From contig JAJDYJ010000101.1 in the NCBI GenBank assembly GCA_022822865.1, positions 1-33,318 on the forward strand: a DNA stretch of 33,318 nt, read 5' to 3'. Shown here in pieces: positions 5,486 through 13,705 of this stretch. The position numbers and the translations under genes are program-made. Every line of letters begins with the position of its first letter. Positions within the stretch are counted from its first letter, which is position 1. The DNA is from Pseudomonadales bacterium. Lineage in GTDB: Bacteria > Pseudomonadota > Gammaproteobacteria > Pseudomonadales > Pseudohongiellaceae. Under the pieces are notes generated by a model. The model was not told the DNA's origin. It did not search any database and saw nothing but the letters and a program-made list of their open reading frames with translations.

Positions 5486-7705
5486 ATGATTCGCCTGCAT
5501 CTCCTGCCAGCCGTTGCCGTTTTGCTCGTTTCCGCCTGTTCCGAATCGGTGAGCACCAGCGGTACGCTGGACCCTGTGGTCGAGGCGCCTCCGCTTGAGC
5601 TGGAAGTTCTTTCCACCCGGTCCTGGCTCGTCTCCGGCGGCGATGCGCTTGTGGAGGTGCGGGTCACGGACGAGGCGCGGAATTTCCGGCAAGGCGATTT
5701 GCGAATCGAGTTGAACGGGACGGATGTCACGGCGCAATTCCGGCAAGTCGAAGACCGGGCGATGCAAGCGCTGCTCGACGGCCTGCCCGTGGGCGAAAGC
5801 GAATTGAGCGCGCGGCTCGCGGGTATAGACGAGGCCGCCACGCTGACGATCACCAACTGGCCGATCACCGGCCCGATCATTTCCGGACCGCATGAACAGC
5901 CTTTCTATTGCCAGACCCGGGAATTCCGCACCGTGGCGGGCGAGTTGCTCGGCGAGCCGGGAGACCGGTTCTGTTCGATCGAAACGCGGGTGGATTACGT
6001 CTACTGGAGCGATCTCGACGAAGAATTCAAGCCTTACCAGCTTCAATTCGGCGGCCTGGCGCCCTTCGATCTAGCCGGGATCGAGAGCCGGGGCAGGACC
6101 GTTCCCTACATCGTCAGGGTCGAAACCGGGACCGTCAATCGCGCGGTCTACGAAATCGCCATGCTGCACGACCCGGCCGACGGCGATCCCGGCCCGTGGC
6201 AGCGCAGCGAAGGCTGGAACGGCAAACTGGTTTACACCCACGGCGGCGGCTGCCGCGGCGGCTGGTATCAGCAAGGAGACAGCACCGGCGGCGTAATGCG
6301 CCGGGGTCTGTTCGAGCAGGGCTATGCGGTGGCGTCTTCGTCACTCAACGTGTTCGGCCAGAATTGTAACGACCTGCTCGCATCCGAGACTCACATCATG
6401 GTCAAGGAACGCTTCATCGAGAGATATGGCGTGCCGGTCTACACCATCGCCACCGGCGCCTCGGGCGGTTCCTACCAGTCGCATCAGACCGCCGACAATT
6501 ATCCCGGCGTGTTCGACGGCATCATCGTTGCCGCCAGTTTTCCCGACGTCACGTCGGCGACCATATTCACCGTGGCCGATGCGCGTCTGCTGCACCATTA
6601 CTTCGAGGCGCTCAGCCCGGGCGAGTTCAGCCGGGAGCAGCAGCAGGCGATATCCGGATTTGGCTCCTGGGCTTCGATACCCAATCTCAGCCGCGGCGCG
6701 GCAAGACTCGACCCCATTTTCGAGCCTGGAGCGCTGCCCGAGGACCAGGGCGGCGAGGTGAGCATCGACGAGTTGCGCGCCGTGCTCTACCAGCCCGGCG
6801 CGGGCGGCATCCGGGCGACGGTGTACGACCATACCGTCAACGTCTACGGCGAAGATTCCGATACCGGCATCGCCGCGCGCCCGCTGGACAATTTCGGTGT
6901 GCAATACGGCCTTGGGGCGTTCAACGCCGGGCTCATCACGGCGCGGCAATTCATCGATCTGAACCGCGACATAGGCGGTTACGACCGCGACATGAACCAT
7001 GTGTTCGAACGCCATCGCGCCGACCCGCTCGCGCGTCGGCGCGCCATCGAAACCGGGCGCATTCTTTTTGGCGGCGAAGGCTTGGCCGTAACTCCGGTGA
7101 TCGACTATCGCAGCTATACCGATCATGCCGAGAACGGCGATATTCACATGATCGTGCACCAGTTCTCGACCCGGGAACGCATGCGCATCGCCAATGGCGC
7201 CACGGGCAACCATGTCATGCAGATCGGAGGGCAATGGGGTTTCGAACCGGGCCAGGACGATCTGGCCGAACTGTTCCGGCTGATGGACGCCTGGATTCTC
7301 GATATCCAGGCCGACACCTCATCGCTGACTCCGCGGCAAGTCGTTTCCGCCAACCGCCCGTTCGAACTCAACGATGCCTGCTGGGACACCACCGGGGAGG
7401 AACGGATCAAGATCGAGGAAGAACTCAGTTATGCGAGCGGCGGCCGCTGCGGCGACTTGTATCCCGCGTATCCGACGCCGCGTCATGTAGCCGGCGCGCC
7501 TTTGGCGAACAATATCGTGTCCTGCCAGTTGCGGCCGGTAAACCGGGACGACTACCGTCAGCCGCTTACCGAACGCGAATGGGCCGAATTGCAAATGATC
7601 TTCGAAGAAGGCGTGTGCGACTGGAGCCGGGGCGACGCCAGCGGCGCCCACCATCAGGGAACCTGGCTTTCCTTCGGCCCTTCCCCGGTCAACAGGATCA
7701 ATTAA
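5486..7705 (+). CDS. DUF6351 family lipoprotein hydrolase
   Basis: A 739-aa protein with a lipoprotein signal (residues 1-18, VSAC, Cys18), an N-terminal Ig-like or beta-rich region (about 35-125), then the DUF6351 body. The body has 'THGGGCRGGWYQQG' (251-264), an oxyanion-type Gly-rich motif, 'ASSSLNVFGQNCND' (about 283-296), and the nucleophile elbow GASGGS (324-329, Ser326) of an alpha/beta-hydrolase fold. Several Cys pairs suggest disulfides. The family resembles tannase/feruloyl-esterase and PHB-depolymerase-like enzymes, so a periplasmic ester or polyester hydrolase is likely; the substrate is unknown. It diverges from higBA across a 132-bp gap and converges on the next minus-strand gene 18 bp after its stop. 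Confidence 0.85.
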   Translation: MIRLHLLPAVAVLLVSACSESVSTSGTLDPVVEAPPLELEVLSTRSWLVSGGDALVEVRVTDEARNFRQGDLRIELNGTDVTAQFRQVEDRAMQALLDGLPVGESELSARLAGIDEAATLTITNWPITGPIISGPHEQPFYCQTREFRTVAGELLGEPGDRFCSIETRVDYVYWSDLDEEFKPYQLQFGGLAPFDLAGIESRGRTVPYIVRVETGTVNRAVYEIAMLHDPADGDPGPWQRSEGWNGKLVYTHGGGCRGGWYQQGDSTGGVMRRGLFEQGYAVASSSLNVFGQNCNDLLASETHIMVKERFIERYGVPVYTIATGASGGSYQSHQTADNYPGVFDGIIVAASFPDVTSATIFTVADARLLHHYFEALSPGEFSREQQQAISGFGSWASIPNLSRGAARLDPIFEPGALPEDQGGEVSIDELRAVLYQPGAGGIRATVYDHTVNVYGEDSDTGIAARPLDNFGVQYGLGAFNAGLITARQFIDLNRDIGGYDRDMNHVFERHRADPLARRRAIETGRILFGGEGLAVTPVIDYRSYTDHAENGDIHMIVHQFSTRERMRIANGATGNHVMQIGGQWGFEPGQDDLAELFRLMDAWILDIQADTSSLTPRQVVSANRPFELNDACWDTTGEERIKIEEELSYASGGRCGDLYPAYPTPRHVAGAPLANNIVSCQLRPVNRDDYRQPLTEREWAELQMIFEEGVCDWSRGDASGAHHQGTWLSFGPSPVNRIN

Positions 7706-7723
7706 AGCCCGATATCCGCCGCT

Positions 7724-8449
7724 TCAGGGTTGGTCCACGGTGAGCCGGCAAAGCGCTGTGTTGTGCGTTTCAAGATCGGCGGTCCAGATCAATCGAGCTC
7801 CGCCTCGCCATTCAATGGCGTCATAGCCGCCTCGCGGACTGACATCGCTTTCGCTGTGCTCTACCGCTAGCGGCCAATCGGCGTCGTCGAATCCGGGCCG
7901 GCGCCAACCCTCCGGCTCTTCCATCGCCGAAAACCGGCATGGACCGACGCCGGGTACGGGCTCGGCCTCATCCTCGCAAGCGCGGTCGAGCGGTGCGTCG
8001 TGGATCACCAGGCATCGCCAGGCGGCATTCGTGACCGCGACCGCCTCTCCCGAGGCAAGATCGGTAAATTGCGCAATGAGGCCGCCGTCGCCCATCTGCT
8101 GGTTTCCGCGGCCGATGTACTCCAGACCCGTATCGTCCTGCTTGAAGTCCTTGACGACGAAGTTCAACTGCAAGGGAAAGTCGGCATTGAAGACGAAGGC
8201 CTCGGCGTTAAACGACCGCTCCGTCGTGATCGGTATCGAATCCTCAATGATCAACTGATCTCCCAGATAAAAGGCAAACCAGTTGTCTGCCCAGACCTCG
8301 CCCTTGATGGATACGGTGCCAGGGGAATCGATTACGACAACTTCGGGCGGTGTCTGATCAGGATTGCCGCAACCGGCCGGCAAGGCTGCCAGAATGCAGA
8401 AAGTCCAGGTCTTGAGAGTGGAGAGCCGGGAGTCGGGGGAATCGGCCAT
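7724..8449 (-). CDS. Lipoprotein with galactose-binding-like domain
   Basis: A 241-aa protein with a lipoprotein signal ('FCILAALPAGC', Cys27). The mature part starts with a beta-rich segment containing 'GEVWADNWFAFYLGDQLI' and later 'WRRPGFDDADWPLAVEHSESD' and 'ARLIWTADLETHNTALCRLTV'. 'ADNWFxxYxNG' together with 'P-x-FDDSxW' is the pattern of galactose-binding-like (jelly-roll) accessory domains. From memory, close relatives sit beside YHYH-domain proteins; none is present here. AAGAGGAC upstream supports the ATG at 8449. It lies 27 bp downstream of the CHRD gene, so the two exported proteins are probably co-transcribed. The role is unknown, perhaps carbohydrate or surface binding. Confidence 0.75.
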   Translation of the reverse strand: MADSPDSRLSTLKTWTFCILAALPAGCGNPDQTPPEVVVIDSPGTVSIKGEVWADNWFAFYLGDQLIIEDSIPITTERSFNAEAFVFNADFPLQLNFVVKDFKQDDTGLEYIGRGNQQMGDGGLIAQFTDLASGEAVAVTNAAWRCLVIHDAPLDRACEDEAEPVPGVGPCRFSAMEEPEGWRRPGFDDADWPLAVEHSESDVSPRGGYDAIEWRGGARLIWTADLETHNTALCRLTVDQP

Positions 8450-8476
8450 CGTCCAGTCCTCTTGCGGATACCCGGA

Positions 8477-8914
8477 TTATTGGGCGCGGGGAAAAATCCA
8501 GCCGCGCAGTTCGCCGGGAGGATTGCCCTCGCTATGGATTTGCACGTAGAGAGAGTTGGCGCGCAGCGCTTCGACCTGCTCGTTGGTCAATTCGATCTCG
8601 CCGCTGATCTCGCCGCCGGTCGCCGCGGTCACCACGAGTTGATGCACCGCCGGGCCGGGCTGGGCCGGCGGGCCGTTATGCAGATGCGCCACGGTGGCGA
8701 CGGTGCTCATGCCTTCGAAAGTCCCGTTTACCGTCAGCGTATTGCCTTCCAGCGTCAGGAAGACTTCGCCCTCGCCGGTGATGCTGTCCACCGTCTGTGG
8801 GTTTGTCGGCATGGGCGACAGGCGGGCGCGATAATTCTCGGCCTGCGCCCAGACAGAAAGGGGAGCGGCGAGCAGGGCCGCCAACAGGATCCGCGCAATG
8901 CTGCGAGCCGGCAT
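8477..8914 (-). CDS. CHRD-domain secreted protein
   Basis: A 145-aa protein with a signal peptide (residues 1-23, ending SVWA-Q) followed by one CHRD domain: 'YRARLSPMPTNPQTVDSITGEGEVFLTLEGNTLTVNGTFEGM' then 'ATVAHLHNGPPAQPGPAVHQL' and 'LYVQIHSEGNPPGELRGWI'. CHRD domains, first described in chordin, are beta-rich extracellular modules of unclear bacterial role, and the conserved His in AHLH and QIHS are typical. AGGAG about 8 nt upstream fixes the ATG at 8914; the frame continues upstream over the GNAT gene without meaning. It precedes the galactose-binding-like lipoprotein gene. Confidence 0.88.
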   Translation of the reverse strand: MPARSIARILLAALLAAPLSVWAQAENYRARLSPMPTNPQTVDSITGEGEVFLTLEGNTLTVNGTFEGMSTVATVAHLHNGPPAQPGPAVHQLVVTAATGGEISGEIELTNEQVEALRANSLYVQIHSEGNPPGELRGWIFPRAQ

Positions 8915-8991
8915 CTTGATTATCTCCTGACCAAAAAACAGGCCCGATGTTAGAACACCATGCGGCAAACGTACAGAACGAGCCTGGGCGG

Positions 8992-9498
8992 TTACCTGCT
9001 CGTCGCCAGCCATTTGTACATGACCAAGGCATCCACGTAGCCGAATGTGGGATGCTTGAACGCCTTTGGCAGGCGGCCTGCCTTTTCGAAGCCCAGGCTC
9101 TCCCATAGCCGCACGGCACCTTCGTTGCTTGCCGCGACGAAATTGAATTGCATGGCCGTGTAGCCGAGTTCGAGGGCGATTTGTTCGGAGTGCCGGCACA
9201 TCGCGGTGGCGAGTCCCTGGCCGCGCGCCGCCGGATCGACCATGTAGCCGCAATTGCAGACGTGGGCGCCCGGTCCGTCGAAGTTGGATTTCAGATAGTA
9301 GGTGCCGAGCACCTTGCCGTCCCGCTCGGCAACGAAGGTCTTGCGTGGTAGATGCATCCATAGCCGCCGGGCTTCTTCCTCGCTGGTATCGGGGGCGAAA
9401 CCATAGGTATCGCCGGCGGCGACAATGGTTCGGAATATCGGCCAGATTCGCTCGAAGTCCGAAGGTTTGGCTTCACGAATACAAAGTTCTTCCGTCAC
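8992..9498 (-). CDS. GNAT family N-acetyltransferase
   Basis: A 168-aa single-domain GNAT enzyme. 'IREAKPSDFERIWPIFRTIV' opens the fold, 'TYYLKSNFDGPGAHVCNCGYMVDPAARGQGLATAM' contains beta-4 and the acetyl-CoA pyrophosphate loop (R-G-Q-G-L-A, residues 92-97), and 'NEGAVRLWESLGFEKAGRLPKAF' is the classic C-terminal motif. It probably acetylates a small molecule or amino acid; the substrate cannot be read from sequence. Its ATG overlaps the stop of the upstream small-protein gene by four bases (ATGA), indicating translational coupling. Confidence 0.92.
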   Translation of the reverse strand: MTEELCIREAKPSDFERIWPIFRTIVAAGDTYGFAPDTSEEEARRLWMHLPRKTFVAERDGKVLGTYYLKSNFDGPGAHVCNCGYMVDPAARGQGLATAMCRHSEQIALELGYTAMQFNFVAASNEGAVRLWESLGFEKAGRLPKAFKHPTFGYVDALVMYKWLATSR

Positions 9499-9845
9499 TT
9501 CGAATCCGCCCCGATCCGCCCGCGGATGGACAAGCCATCGCGGAAGACGGCGGGATTTTCCGCTCCGGGAATCCGGCGCGCCGGCATCGCCGGCACGGGC
9601 GACATGCCGAGAATCGTATGCCAGTACGCCCAGGAACGCGGATCGAACACTCCGGCGTGGGCGTTTCGCAATGCGTTTCGCAGCGCGTCGTCATCGAAAT
9701 GCTTGCGAATCAGCGCCACATCGGACGCATCACCGAAAGTCATCGCATGGTTCAGGAAGAAAACTTCGTTGCGCAGCGTTTCGTGGGCTGGTTTGAACCA
9801 CACCACCCTTCGCGCCACGGCAAGCAAATCGGGATGTGGATTCAT
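9495..9845 (-). CDS. Conserved small protein of unknown function
   Basis: A 116-aa protein starting 'MNPHPDLLAVARRVVWFKPAHETL', followed by 'VFFLNHAMTFGDASDVALIRKHFDDDALRNAL' and 'GVFDPRSWAYWHTILGM'. The pattern is familiar from uncharacterised bacterial proteins (an N-terminal 'WFKPPEEAL' and 'FDPRSWAYWN' near the end), but I cannot name a function. I chose the ATG at 9845 because the family-like sequence begins there; the frame extends 19 residues further upstream. Its stop overlaps the GNAT start, so the two form an operon. No signal peptide or membrane segment is seen, so it is cytoplasmic. Confidence 0.7.
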   Translation of the reverse strand: MNPHPDLLAVARRVVWFKPAHETLRNEVFFLNHAMTFGDASDVALIRKHFDDDALRNALRNAHAGVFDPRSWAYWHTILGMSPVPAMPARRIPGAENPAVFRDGLSIRGRIGADSK

Positions 9846-9976
9846 CAAATCAGCTTCGCAGCGAAGAAGTAAGGAGCGCCTGAAATGGTGCTGGAAGAAC
9901 AATCATTGTACAAGGTTTAAGTGCGCATCGGGCATGGTGCGCCGACTGCCTTTTGCTGTTTTCCGTCAGCCGTGAT

Positions 9977-10705
9977 TCAGAAATTCAGCCGCTTGAAGAT
10001 CGAATCTGGCAGCCATTGCACGATTTCCATGATGATGCGCCACCAGCCGGGAACGTAGACTGTATGCCGCTTGCGGGCCACGGCGTTGACGATGCCGCTG
10101 GCGACGCGGTCCGGTGTGGCGAACAGCGGGCCTTTGGGCAGATGCGCGGTCATGGGGGAGTCGACCAGGCCGGGGCGGATGTCGATGACGTGCACTCCGG
10201 CGCCATGCAGTTTGCCCCGCAGCCCTTGCAGAAACGCCGAAACCATGGCCTTGGCCGTACCGTAGACGTAGTTTGAAGGCCGGCCGCGGTCGCCGGCGAC
10301 CGAGGTGATTACCGCGACCGTGCCATGCGCCTGCTCGCGCATTCTCGGCGCCAGTTCGGTCAGCAGAGAGATCGGGCTAAGCCCGTTCACGTTCAGCGCT
10401 TCGAGCGCGGCTTCCACATCCTGCTCGCAACGCGCCTGGTCGGGAAGGGTGCCATGTGCGATCAGTACGAGATCGACGGTTTGCAGCCAGTTGAATGCCG
10501 CTTCGATCAGGCCGGGATGATCTTCGAGCCTGGCCAGGTCGGCCCGGGCGGTCTCGACTGCGCCGGCGCCGGACAGCCGCTCGCACAATGCCGCCAGCTT
10601 TTCGCTGTTGCGGGCGATCAGAAAAAAGCGATTCCCGGCCACGGCGTAACGCGCCGCTACCGCTTCGGCGATCGCCGATGTCGCACCGAAAATGAGTATG
10701 TTCAT
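9977..10705 (-). CDS. SDR-family reductase, DprE2-like
   Basis: A 242-aa short-chain dehydrogenase. 'ILIFGATSAIAEAVA' (2-16) is the NAD(P)-binding Gly motif in the GATSxI form used by DprE2-type enzymes, 'IAHGTL' is the NAG-like motif, the catalytic Ser lies in 'ITSVAGDRG', and 'YVYGTAKAMVSAFL' holds the YxxxK pair. DprE2 reduces decaprenylphosphoryl-2-keto-ribose to the arabinose form. Its ATG overlaps the TGA of the FAD-oxidase gene upstream (ATGA), the same pairing as dprE1-dprE2. A hydrophobic C-terminal stretch ('WWRIIMEIVQWL') suggests membrane association, fitting a polyprenyl-linked substrate. The exact substrate in this organism is inferred. Confidence 0.82.
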   Translation of the reverse strand: MNILIFGATSAIAEAVAARYAVAGNRFFLIARNSEKLAALCERLSGAGAVETARADLARLEDHPGLIEAAFNWLQTVDLVLIAHGTLPDQARCEQDVEAALEALNVNGLSPISLLTELAPRMREQAHGTVAVITSVAGDRGRPSNYVYGTAKAMVSAFLQGLRGKLHGAGVHVIDIRPGLVDSPMTAHLPKGPLFATPDRVASGIVNAVARKRHTVYVPGWWRIIMEIVQWLPDSIFKRLNF

Positions 10706-12039
10706 GCACCCCGCCCCGTCAGGCCGATGCGGTCGGATTGTGCGGAGCGAAAACGCATGTTGGGGTCGACTCGCTGTTTGATGGCCAGAAACCTTTCCCA
10801 GTCCGGATAGCCCGCCTTGAATACAGTCTCGCTCATGCGCGCGTCCTTGGCCAGATAGATGCGCCCGCCATGGTCGAGCACGACGGCGTCGAGCTGTTCG
10901 AGCATGGGGAACAGCGATGCTTCGCGGCGAAAGTCCAGCGCCAGGGTATAGCCGCCAGTGGGAAAGGAAAGCAGATTGCCATTGGCCGGTCCCATTTTTT
11001 TCAGCACCGACAGGAAAGACCCCTTGCCCGCATCGCTGACCTTGCGCAGCACGCTTGCGATGCCTTCGCGAGCCGCATCGAGCGGCAGCACGAACTGGTA
11101 TTGCAGGAAGCCGGCGGCCCCGTACAAACGGTTCCAGTTGCGAATGCGGTCGAGCGGGAAAAAATACGCATCGAGATCGAGGCGGTTTCTGCCGGCGCGA
11201 AAGTTCTGCCAGCGGTAATAGGTGGAATTGAACATCGAAAGGCTGCGGCGATTCAGCAACATGCCGGGCGTCGCGAAAGGTACGCCAAGCGCCCGCCTGC
11301 CGCGATAGCGCAACTCGCCTTCGATTTCGTGTTCGGCCAGGTAGATGATTCCGCGTCCCATATGCGGGCCGCGCATGAGGCAGTCGAGCCAGGCGACCGA
11401 GTAGTGCGCCTGCTCGTGCGCTTCGAGCAATTCGAAGCATTCGGCCAGATTGGCCGCGGGCAGCGATCTGCCCGCCATTTTCGAACTGGTGATCGGGGCC
11501 AGTTTCAGCTCGGCTTCCAGGATGATTCCGGTCAGTCCCATACCGCCGCAGGTCGCCTGGAAAAGCTCGGGGTTTCGCTCGGGACCGCAGTGAACGACTT
11601 CGCCATCGGCCAGCATCAGGCTCAGTTCGCGAACGTGTTCGCAGAAACTGCCGTGGCGGTGGTGATTCTTGCCATGGATGTCGGCGGCGATCGCACCGCC
11701 GATGCTGACCAGCGCAGTTCCGGGCAGAACCGGCAGAATCCAGCCTTCGGGCACGACTTCACGCAGGATTTCGCGCAGATTCAAGCCGGCTGAGCAGCGC
11801 AACACGCCGTCGGCGGAATCAAGCTCGCAGACGTGACGCAGGCCGAGACTGCTGATGACACTTCCCGCAAGAGCGCTGTCGCCGTAGCTCAGGCCGCTGC
11901 CGCGAGCGATGCAGGCGCCCGGCGATTCGTCTTTCAGCAAGGCGCGCAGCCCGTCCACGTCGGCGGGCTCCGACATCCGCGCCCCGGCCCGGGGAAATCG
12001 TCCCCAGCCGTGAATCAGCGTCTTGCCCGGTTCCTTCAT
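10702..12039 (-). CDS. FAD-linked oxidase, DprE1-like
   Basis: A 445-aa VAO-family flavoprotein. 'ARGSGLSYGDSAL' (45-57) is the FAD pyrophosphate loop, 'SIGGAIAADIHGKNHHRHGSF' (112-132) matches the DprE1 'GGAIACDIHGKNHH' segment, and 'GGRIYLAKDAR' (391-401) carries the Lys equivalent to the catalytic Lys418 of Mycobacterium tuberculosis DprE1. DprE1 oxidises decaprenylphosphoryl-ribose. The residue aligned with Cys387 of that enzyme is Ala367 here ('TLALDF' versus 'NVCVDF'). The ATG at 12039 is preceded by GGGCGAGG; an in-frame TTG lies five codons upstream. It is followed by the DprE2-like reductase with an ATGA overlap. No other arabinan-synthesis genes are seen nearby. Confidence 0.83.
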   Translation of the reverse strand: MKEPGKTLIHGWGRFPRAGARMSEPADVDGLRALLKDESPGACIARGSGLSYGDSALAGSVISSLGLRHVCELDSADGVLRCSAGLNLREILREVVPEGWILPVLPGTALVSIGGAIAADIHGKNHHRHGSFCEHVRELSLMLADGEVVHCGPERNPELFQATCGGMGLTGIILEAELKLAPITSSKMAGRSLPAANLAECFELLEAHEQAHYSVAWLDCLMRGPHMGRGIIYLAEHEIEGELRYRGRRALGVPFATPGMLLNRRSLSMFNSTYYRWQNFRAGRNRLDLDAYFFPLDRIRNWNRLYGAAGFLQYQFVLPLDAAREGIASVLRKVSDAGKGSFLSVLKKMGPANGNLLSFPTGGYTLALDFRREASLFPMLEQLDAVVLDHGGRIYLAKDARMSETVFKAGYPDWERFLAIKQRVDPNMRFRSAQSDRIGLTGRGA

Positions 12040-12055
12040 GCCTCGCCCTGCCAAG

Positions 12056-12069
12056 CCGTGCCGGCACGG
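12056..12069. promoter_or_regulatory. 14-bp perfect palindrome between divergent genes
   Basis: CCGTGCCGGCACGG is its own reverse complement and is followed after one base by TATAAT (12071-12076), a possible plus-strand -10 box for the phosphatase gene at 12165. It lies 17 bp upstream of the dprE1-like start. This placement between divergent genes suits an operator, but GC-rich palindromes also occur by chance in this background. Confidence 0.35.
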
Positions 12070-12164
12070 TTATAATTGCCGGCCCCAAGTTAGCGCAAGC
12101 CCGGGGAAGAACCAAGCCGGCCCCGGCTGCGACTTCAATACGCAAAGGTTCACGAGGCGTCAAG

Positions 12165-12998
12165 ATGGAAGACCTGCTCGATTTTGCCTGCGAACTCGCC
12201 CGGGAAACCGGCGGCCTGATCGTCGACGAGCAACGGCAGGCGGAAATGACCCGGGAGTTCAAACGTGGCACCGAACTCGTCACCGAAGCCGACCTGAAAG
12301 CCGACCGCCTGATCTGCGAGCGCATCCGGGGCAAGTTCCCAGGACACAGGATTCTTTCCGAAGAATCCTCCCCCGACCTCGCCAACGTGCATCTGTCGCC
12401 GGAACCGGTCTGGATCGTCGACCCGATAGACGGCACGGTAAACTTCGCACACGGTCACCGGCAATCGGCCGTTTCCATAGCCCTGGCGAGCGGTGGCTGC
12501 ATCGAACTGGGCGCAGTCTACAATCCCTTCACCGACGAAATGTTCAGCGCACTTCGCGGCCAGGGCGCGCAACTGAACGGCGAATCAATAAAGATAAGCG
12601 GCGAAAGCGAACTTTCCCGAGCGCTGATCGCCACCGGCTTCCCTTACGAAAAAACAGCCCTGGCGCCCCTGATCCAGCGATTGGACGCCGTTTTACACAA
12701 CTGCGCCGACATCCGCCGCCTCGGCTCAGCAGCCCTCGACATCTGCTGGCTCGCCTGCGGCCGCCTCGACGGCTTCTACGAGACCCTCAGCCTGTGGGAC
12801 TTCGCCGCAGCCGGCCTGATAGCCAGAGAAGCCGGCGCGACCTACGGACATTTCTCCGTACTACCCCCGGGAGCCCACCCCGAATTCCACAACGAAAACA
12901 TCCTCATCGCCACCCCCGAGTTGTTCGAACCCCTTCAAAAGCTGTTGTTCGAATCCAGTAAATTAGGAATCCCCTCACGGCCCAGTTCGAAGGCTTAA
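12165..12998 (+). CDS. Inositol monophosphatase family phosphatase
   Basis: A 277-aa protein with the three metal-site motifs of the family: 'ILSEES' (63-68) supplying Glu, 'WIVDPIDGTVNF' (83-94) with Asp86 and Asp89, and 'LWDFAAAGLIAREAGA' (210-225) with Asp212. These Mg-dependent, Li-sensitive enzymes dephosphorylate inositol-1-phosphate, histidinol phosphate, PAP or sugar phosphates, so the substrate is open. GAGG about 10 nt upstream supports the ATG. It is divergent from the DprE1/E2-like pair, which raises the possibility of a phosphosugar substrate in the same pathway. Its stop overlaps the convergent isomerase stop in TTAA. Confidence 0.92.
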   Translation: MEDLLDFACELARETGGLIVDEQRQAEMTREFKRGTELVTEADLKADRLICERIRGKFPGHRILSEESSPDLANVHLSPEPVWIVDPIDGTVNFAHGHRQSAVSIALASGGCIELGAVYNPFTDEMFSALRGQGAQLNGESIKISGESELSRALIATGFPYEKTALAPLIQRLDAVLHNCADIRRLGSAALDICWLACGRLDGFYETLSLWDFAAAGLIAREAGATYGHFSVLPPGAHPEFHNENILIATPELFEPLQKLLFESSKLGIPSRPSSKA

Positions 12999-13600
12999 CC
13001 CGTCGCCGCAATAATCTCGTCTTCTACATCCCGCAGCTTGTCCTTGCCGAAGAACATCTCATCGTTGACGAAGAACGTCGGAGCGCCGAAACAGCCTCGT
13101 TCGACAGAAGCGTTGGAATTTTCAATCAGCGTCAGCTTGACTGCCGGATCCTGGGAGCCCGTGATTATGTCCTGCGCCGGGAGTCCGGCGTCCCCCAAAG
13201 CCCCGGCGATCACCGCCGGATCGGCCATGTTCAGCCCTTGCTCCCACATGCAGGAAAACACCGCATCCACAAAGCGCTCGAAGTAGTCCTGCCCCTTCGC
13301 GAACACGGCCCCCCGCATCAGGTGCAGCGTATTCACCGGAAAATGCGGGTTCATCCGGAAATCGGTGATGCCGTGCCGGCGGACGAAACGCTCCGTCTCG
13401 ATCGCGTTGTATTCGGACTTGTTGCGGACGCCGGCGAACTGTTCCATCGGCGAGCGGTTGTTGGTCGACTTGAAAACGCCGCCGAGCAGAATCGGAAAAT
13501 AATCGAAAGTCTCGCCCGTGCGCCGTTCGATTTCCGGGATGACCTTGTGCGAGTAGTAACAGTTGGGACTGGCGAAATCGAAATGGTATTCCAGTTTCAT
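12995..13600 (-). CDS. 2-hydroxychromene-2-carboxylate isomerase / DsbA-fold oxidoreductase
   Basis: A 201-aa thioredoxin-like (kappa-GST/HCCA isomerase) protein. It opens 'LEYHFDFASPNCYYSHKVIPEI', placing Ser11 where the glutathione-activating Ser of NahD-type isomerases lies, and ends 'ERGCFGAPTFFVNDEMFFGKDKL', the cis-Pro 'GxPTF' loop and C-terminal motif of the family. It lacks a CxxC active site and so is not a classical disulfide oxidase. Known members isomerise chromene carboxylates in naphthalene breakdown, but most chromosomal homologues have unknown substrates, and no aromatic-degradation genes are nearby. I start at the ATG at 13600, since the family N-terminus begins there. A terminator separates it from the upstream gene. 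Confidence 0.88.
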   Translation of the reverse strand: MKLEYHFDFASPNCYYSHKVIPEIERRTGETFDYFPILLGGVFKSTNNRSPMEQFAGVRNKSEYNAIETERFVRRHGITDFRMNPHFPVNTLHLMRGAVFAKGQDYFERFVDAVFSCMWEQGLNMADPAVIAGALGDAGLPAQDIITGSQDPAVKLTLIENSNASVERGCFGAPTFFVNDEMFFGKDKLRDVEDEIIAATG

Positions 13601-13616
13601 ATGCAAACCTGGTTGT

Positions 13617-13650
13617 AAAAACTCCGGCGCCGGTGAAATCACCGGCGCCG
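13617..13650 (-). terminator. Strong rho-independent terminator
   Basis: CGGCGCCGGTGA (13625-13636) and TCACCGGCGCCG (13639-13650) form a perfect 12-bp stem. Read on the minus strand it is followed by GAGTTTTT. It lies 55 bp beyond the stop of the exported methyltransferase gene and before the isomerase start, so it should end the LDI-like/methyltransferase transcript. Confidence 0.88.
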
Positions 13651-13705
13651 TATATAGGGTGGACCTTGTGGGCAAGCGGGATTCGCTTGCCCCGCGGAAT
13701 GCGGA

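Noticed and set aside
9977..11440. A 487-codon minus frame treated as one protein
   Set aside because: Only its last 242 codons are the SDR reductase. The upstream part is an out-of-frame reading of the DprE1-like oxidase, so it is not a fusion.
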